NCBI RefSeq assembly: GCF_012912105.1
Contig: NZ_QMEA01000063.1
Coordinates: 23,291-87,290 of the forward strand
Direction of reading: 5' to 3'
From: Brasilonema sp. UFV-L1
GTDB taxonomy: Bacteria; Cyanobacteriota; Cyanobacteriia; Cyanobacteriales; Nostocaceae
DNA: 64,000 nt
Positions 61,442-64,000 of the stretch are shown here, piece by piece. The number at the start of each line of letters is the position of its first letter. Within the stretch, counting starts at the first letter, position 1. A program made the translations under genes and the position numbers. Under the pieces are notes generated by a model. It was given only the letters and a program-made list of their open reading frames with translations. It did no database searches and was not told the DNA's origin.

Positions 61442-61760
61442 ATTTTGAAAAACTCAAATAGACCTGTTCGCAATATTATATTGGTGTCAAAAAAATGGCG
61501 TTGCAGAAGAGAAAGATGAATTAGGGCGATTGCTATGCAGTGTCCAGAGTGTCCATCATCAGCACACTTCGGAGTCCACTCTATCAACATTGGTTTAGCA
61601 TACACCCCTCCTAATTTTCTGAGTGGAGGGAATTTTTCAGAAGCCTACACTGATGCAACAGACCTCTGTTTGAAATTCAACATTAACCTAGACAGCACAA
61701 GGCTTTAAGAATAGTTTTTGGAGATGTCTAGCGCATACAGTGTAGGTAGTTCACTTTTTA
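61442..61760. other. Intergenic region between convergent genes, no gene seen
   Basis: Near 61715-61730 the sequence TTTTTGGAGATGTCTA matches one end of the MITE-like elements at 3829-3898 and 14566-14656, but no second end is present nearby. Confidence 0.5.
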
Positions 61761-63440
61761 CTAATGCACAGTTCTAATTGATTGTGTTTCCTCAATATCC
61801 GGACTGCGTAAATCCTCCACTAGTGTCTGAATCTCTGCTGGAGGAGGTGGCGTTAGACGAGACACCACAAGGGTAACAACTAAGTTTAGCAGCATACCCA
61901 CAGTACCAATTCCTTCAGCAGAAACCCCAAAGAACCAAGGTGGCATACCCCCGAACTTTACACCTACGATGTATGCCACTGTGAAGATTAAACCTGTCAC
62001 CATACCAGCGATCGCCCCTTCTTTGTTGGTGCGTTTGTCAAATATACCCAGGAAGATAGCTGGAAAGAAGCTAGAAGCAGCCAATCCAAAAGCAAAAGCC
62101 ACGACTTCACCCACAAAACCTGGTGGATTCACCCCAAAATATCCAGCACCAACCAGAGACAAACCGACCATCAAGCGTCCGACAAACAGCCGTTTTTGTT
62201 CTGATGCTCCTGGGTCAACGATCCGGTAGTATACATCATGGGCTATGGAACTAGAAATCACCAGTAACAGTCCTGATGCTGTAGATAAAGCGGCTGCTAA
62301 TCCGCCAGCGGCTACCAAAGCAATGACCCAAGGAGCCAGTTTAGCAATCTCTGGAGTCGCAAGTACAATGATGTCTCGGTCAATCGTAATCTCGTTCGTG
62401 TCTTTTTTTGGAGTTAACTGTAGACGCCCGTCACCATTTTTATCTTCAAAGGTCAGCAGTTTTGTGTTTTCCCACTTTTTTACCCAGTCTAACTGCCGCA
62501 CTTCCTCAACAGTATGATTGTGCAGCGAATTAATTAGGTTATAACGGGCAAACATGGAGAGGGCGGGAGCGGTAGTATACAAAATAGCGATGAATAACAG
62601 TGCCCAGCCAGCAGAAAACCGAGCGGAACGCACGTCTGGAACTGTATAAAAACGTACTATTACGTGGGGTAGCCCAGCGGTTCCTACCATCAAAGCAATC
62701 GTAACTAACAGCACGTCCAGCATGGGCTTGTTGACGAATGGCTGAGTATACTCTGCAAACCCAAGATCAACTTGGATTTGATTGAGCTTGTCGGCAATGT
62801 CACTAAAGGTAAATGCAAACTGGGGAATCGGATTGCCTGTGAGTAGTACAGCAATTGCAATTGCTGGAATGAGGTAAGCAATAATTAAGATGCAGTACTG
62901 TGCCACCTGTGTCCAAGTGATGCCTTTCATACCGCCTAGCACAGCAAAAAAGCCCACGATCACCATACCGATGACGACACCTGTGTTAATGTCTACTTGC
63001 AGAAAGCGACTGAAAACAATGCCAACGCCCCGCATTTGTCCAGCAACATAAGTTAGGGAGACAAAAATGGCTGCCACGACCGCCACCAGACGGGCTATGT
63101 TAGAGTAGTATCTGTCTCCGACAAAATCCGGTACTGTATACTTACCAAATTTGCGGAGGTAAGGAGCGAGCAACAGTGCCAACAGCACGTAGCCTCCAGT
63201 CCAACCCATTAAATAAATGGAGCCATCGTAGCCCATAAAACTAATTAGCCCTGCCATTGAAATGAAAGAAGCCGCAGACATCCAATCAGCAGCAGTAGCA
63301 GCACCGTTTGCAATAGAGGGTATTCCTTGATCCGCTACAAAAAAACCTTTACTATCTTTAACTCGTGATTGCCAACCGATGTAAAGATATATTAGGAAAG
63401 AAAGTCCAACTATTAAAATAGTCCAAATTTCAACTGACAC
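61761..63440 (-). CDS. Sodium:solute symporter, acetate/cation type (ActP-like, VC_2705 group)
   Basis: The 559-residue SSS-family protein has about 13 membrane segments, with TAADWMSAASFISMAGLISFMGYDG near the N-terminus and GTAGLPHVIVRFYTVPDVRSAR in the middle. A hydrophilic loop of ~65 residues (~300-365) contains DKNGDGRLQL (333-342), which reads like an EF-hand calcium loop. The DUF4212 gene lies just upstream with a 9-base gap; the pair is a known two-subunit symporter arrangement. Likely substrates are acetate or other short acids. Confidence 0.92.
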   Translation of the reverse strand: MSVEIWTILIVGLSFLIYLYIGWQSRVKDSKGFFVADQGIPSIANGAATAADWMSAASFISMAGLISFMGYDGSIYLMGWTGGYVLLALLLAPYLRKFGKYTVPDFVGDRYYSNIARLVAVVAAIFVSLTYVAGQMRGVGIVFSRFLQVDINTGVVIGMVIVGFFAVLGGMKGITWTQVAQYCILIIAYLIPAIAIAVLLTGNPIPQFAFTFSDIADKLNQIQVDLGFAEYTQPFVNKPMLDVLLVTIALMVGTAGLPHVIVRFYTVPDVRSARFSAGWALLFIAILYTTAPALSMFARYNLINSLHNHTVEEVRQLDWVKKWENTKLLTFEDKNGDGRLQLTPKKDTNEITIDRDIIVLATPEIAKLAPWVIALVAAGGLAAALSTASGLLLVISSSIAHDVYYRIVDPGASEQKRLFVGRLMVGLSLVGAGYFGVNPPGFVGEVVAFAFGLAASSFFPAIFLGIFDKRTNKEGAIAGMVTGLIFTVAYIVGVKFGGMPPWFFGVSAEGIGTVGMLLNLVVTLVVSRLTPPPPAEIQTLVEDLRSPDIEETQSIRTVH

Positions 63441-63449
63441 AGTTTTTTC

Positions 63450-63704
63450 TTACCCTCTAATATTATGTTTGCGGTCTAACTTGTCCATTTGGAAGGCGTA
63501 GATGAAAATCAATACCACAAAAATTAAGATTGAGCCCTGCTGTGCCATCCAAAAGCCAAACGGTACGCCAAAAAAACGTACTGTATTCAATGGTTGTACC
63601 AGCAAAATACTGAAAACGAGAGACACTAGCGCCCAAACTATTAAAAGGTTGCGAATTAAAGCAGTATTAGCACGCCAATAAGAGCGACTCTTTTCGCGAT
63701 TCAT
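63450..63704 (-). CDS. DUF4212 small subunit of the sodium:solute symporter
   Basis: The 84-residue protein with two membrane segments (LIVWALVSLVFSILLV and GSILIFVVLIFIYAFQM) carries the family pattern YWRANTALIRNLL, FGVPFGFWMAQQGS and MDKLDRKHN. It is co-transcribed with, and probably needed for, the downstream symporter. Confidence 0.92.
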   Translation of the reverse strand: MNREKSRSYWRANTALIRNLLIVWALVSLVFSILLVQPLNTVRFFGVPFGFWMAQQGSILIFVVLIFIYAFQMDKLDRKHNIRG

Positions 63705-63858
63705 TTTTTAAGTAACTGCATGAAAAATGTAACAAAAATCTTACCAGAAGTGGGACTTAGGGTCTAGAAAAGTTTAAAATTCAAAATTTTTTTTACGATT
63801 GACCAATAAAACTGAAGTCAAAATTGCCAAAAGCCCTTCTATGCATACACTACACTTT

Positions 63859-63902
63859 TTTGTCAAAGGGGAACTTCAGCTTTGTCAAAGGGGAACTTCA
63901 GC
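63859..63902. repeat. Exact 22-bp tandem duplication
   Basis: TTTGTCAAAGGGGAACTTCAGC occurs twice in direct succession (63859-63880 and 63881-63902) upstream of the DUF4212-symporter operon. No gene is seen in 63705-64000. Confidence 0.85.
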
Positions 63903-63951
63903 TTAACCGAACCGTATTGGATGTCTAGTGGATAAACAAAGCATTAAAAAC

Positions 63952-63986
63952 AAAAGCCACCTCAACCAAAGGAAGAGGAGGCTTTT
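63952..63986. terminator. Likely bidirectional terminator hairpin
   Basis: AAAAGCCACCTC (63952-63963) pairs with GAGGAGGCTTTT (63975-63986) with one mismatch around an 11-base loop. The arms end in an A-run and a T-run, as in rho-independent terminators. The gene it serves is probably to the right, outside the window. Confidence 0.7.
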
Positions 63987-64000
63987 GTGTCAAAAAAAGT

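Overview
The window looks like chromosome from a filamentous, probably heterocyst-forming cyanobacterium. The evidence is frequent HIP1 sites (GCGATCGC), cyanobacterial families (PucC-like assembly factor, DUF1816, DUF1822, HCF164/TxlA-type thioredoxin, NIL-ferredoxin, PHA-free precorrin genes), long heptanucleotide repeat tracts and many short dispersed repeats and MITE-like palindromes. The genus cannot be fixed from sequence alone; a Tolypothrix/Scytonema/Brasilonema-type organism is a guess.

Layout. 0-6.4 kb: the tail of a type III CRISPR RAMP protein, then glgA, hemC, a PucC-like transporter and an inositol-monophosphatase-like gene. 6.4-15.6 kb: repeat-rich DNA with a sigma-70-like/DUF1822 operon, a caspase-like protein, and a divergent pair of a heme-binding HAMP sensor and a PhnD-like lipoprotein. 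15.6-32.4 kb, mostly minus strand: an indolocarbazole (bisindole) biosynthetic locus. It has a tryptophan oxidase (RebO/StaO/VioA type), chromopyrrolate synthase (RebD/StaD/VioB type), a RebC/StaC-type flavoprotein and a RebP/StaP-type P450, interleaved with a GST, a VOC protein and a second P450. Beyond these lie three tandem peptidoglycan-binding mini-proteins, a hydroxylaminobenzene-mutase-like membrane protein, an exported RidA and an MFS transporter fused to an FHA domain. 32.8-42.9 kb: mixed housekeeping genes. These include murG, whose 3' end is duplicated and fused onto a cytosine methyltransferase, next to a truncated GHKL ATPase.

43-46.9 kb is a toxin-antitoxin mosaic: intact HicBA, PIN/antitoxin and DUF6883/DUF4926/DUF433 genes among frameshifted and partial copies of the same families. 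48.3-52.8 kb holds cobalamin genes: cobL on the minus strand, and a cobalamin riboswitch leading cobG-cobH-cobI on the plus strand. 53.8-57 kb is a TetR-linked operon (interrupted SDR, panB-like, GST) joined by ATGA overlaps, with two matching candidate operators. The window ends with Mop, tRNA-Gly(CCC), an HD-domain protein, an Opp/Dpp-type permease and an acetate-type symporter with its DUF4212 subunit.

The main biological interest is the complete aglycone-level indolocarbazole gene set with unusual extra enzymes. A second theme is how often small repeats have entered genes here: the methyltransferase tail, Uma2, the SDR, and the 3' end of the tryptophan oxidase gene. No homology search was run; family calls rest on reading motifs and remembered family sequences.
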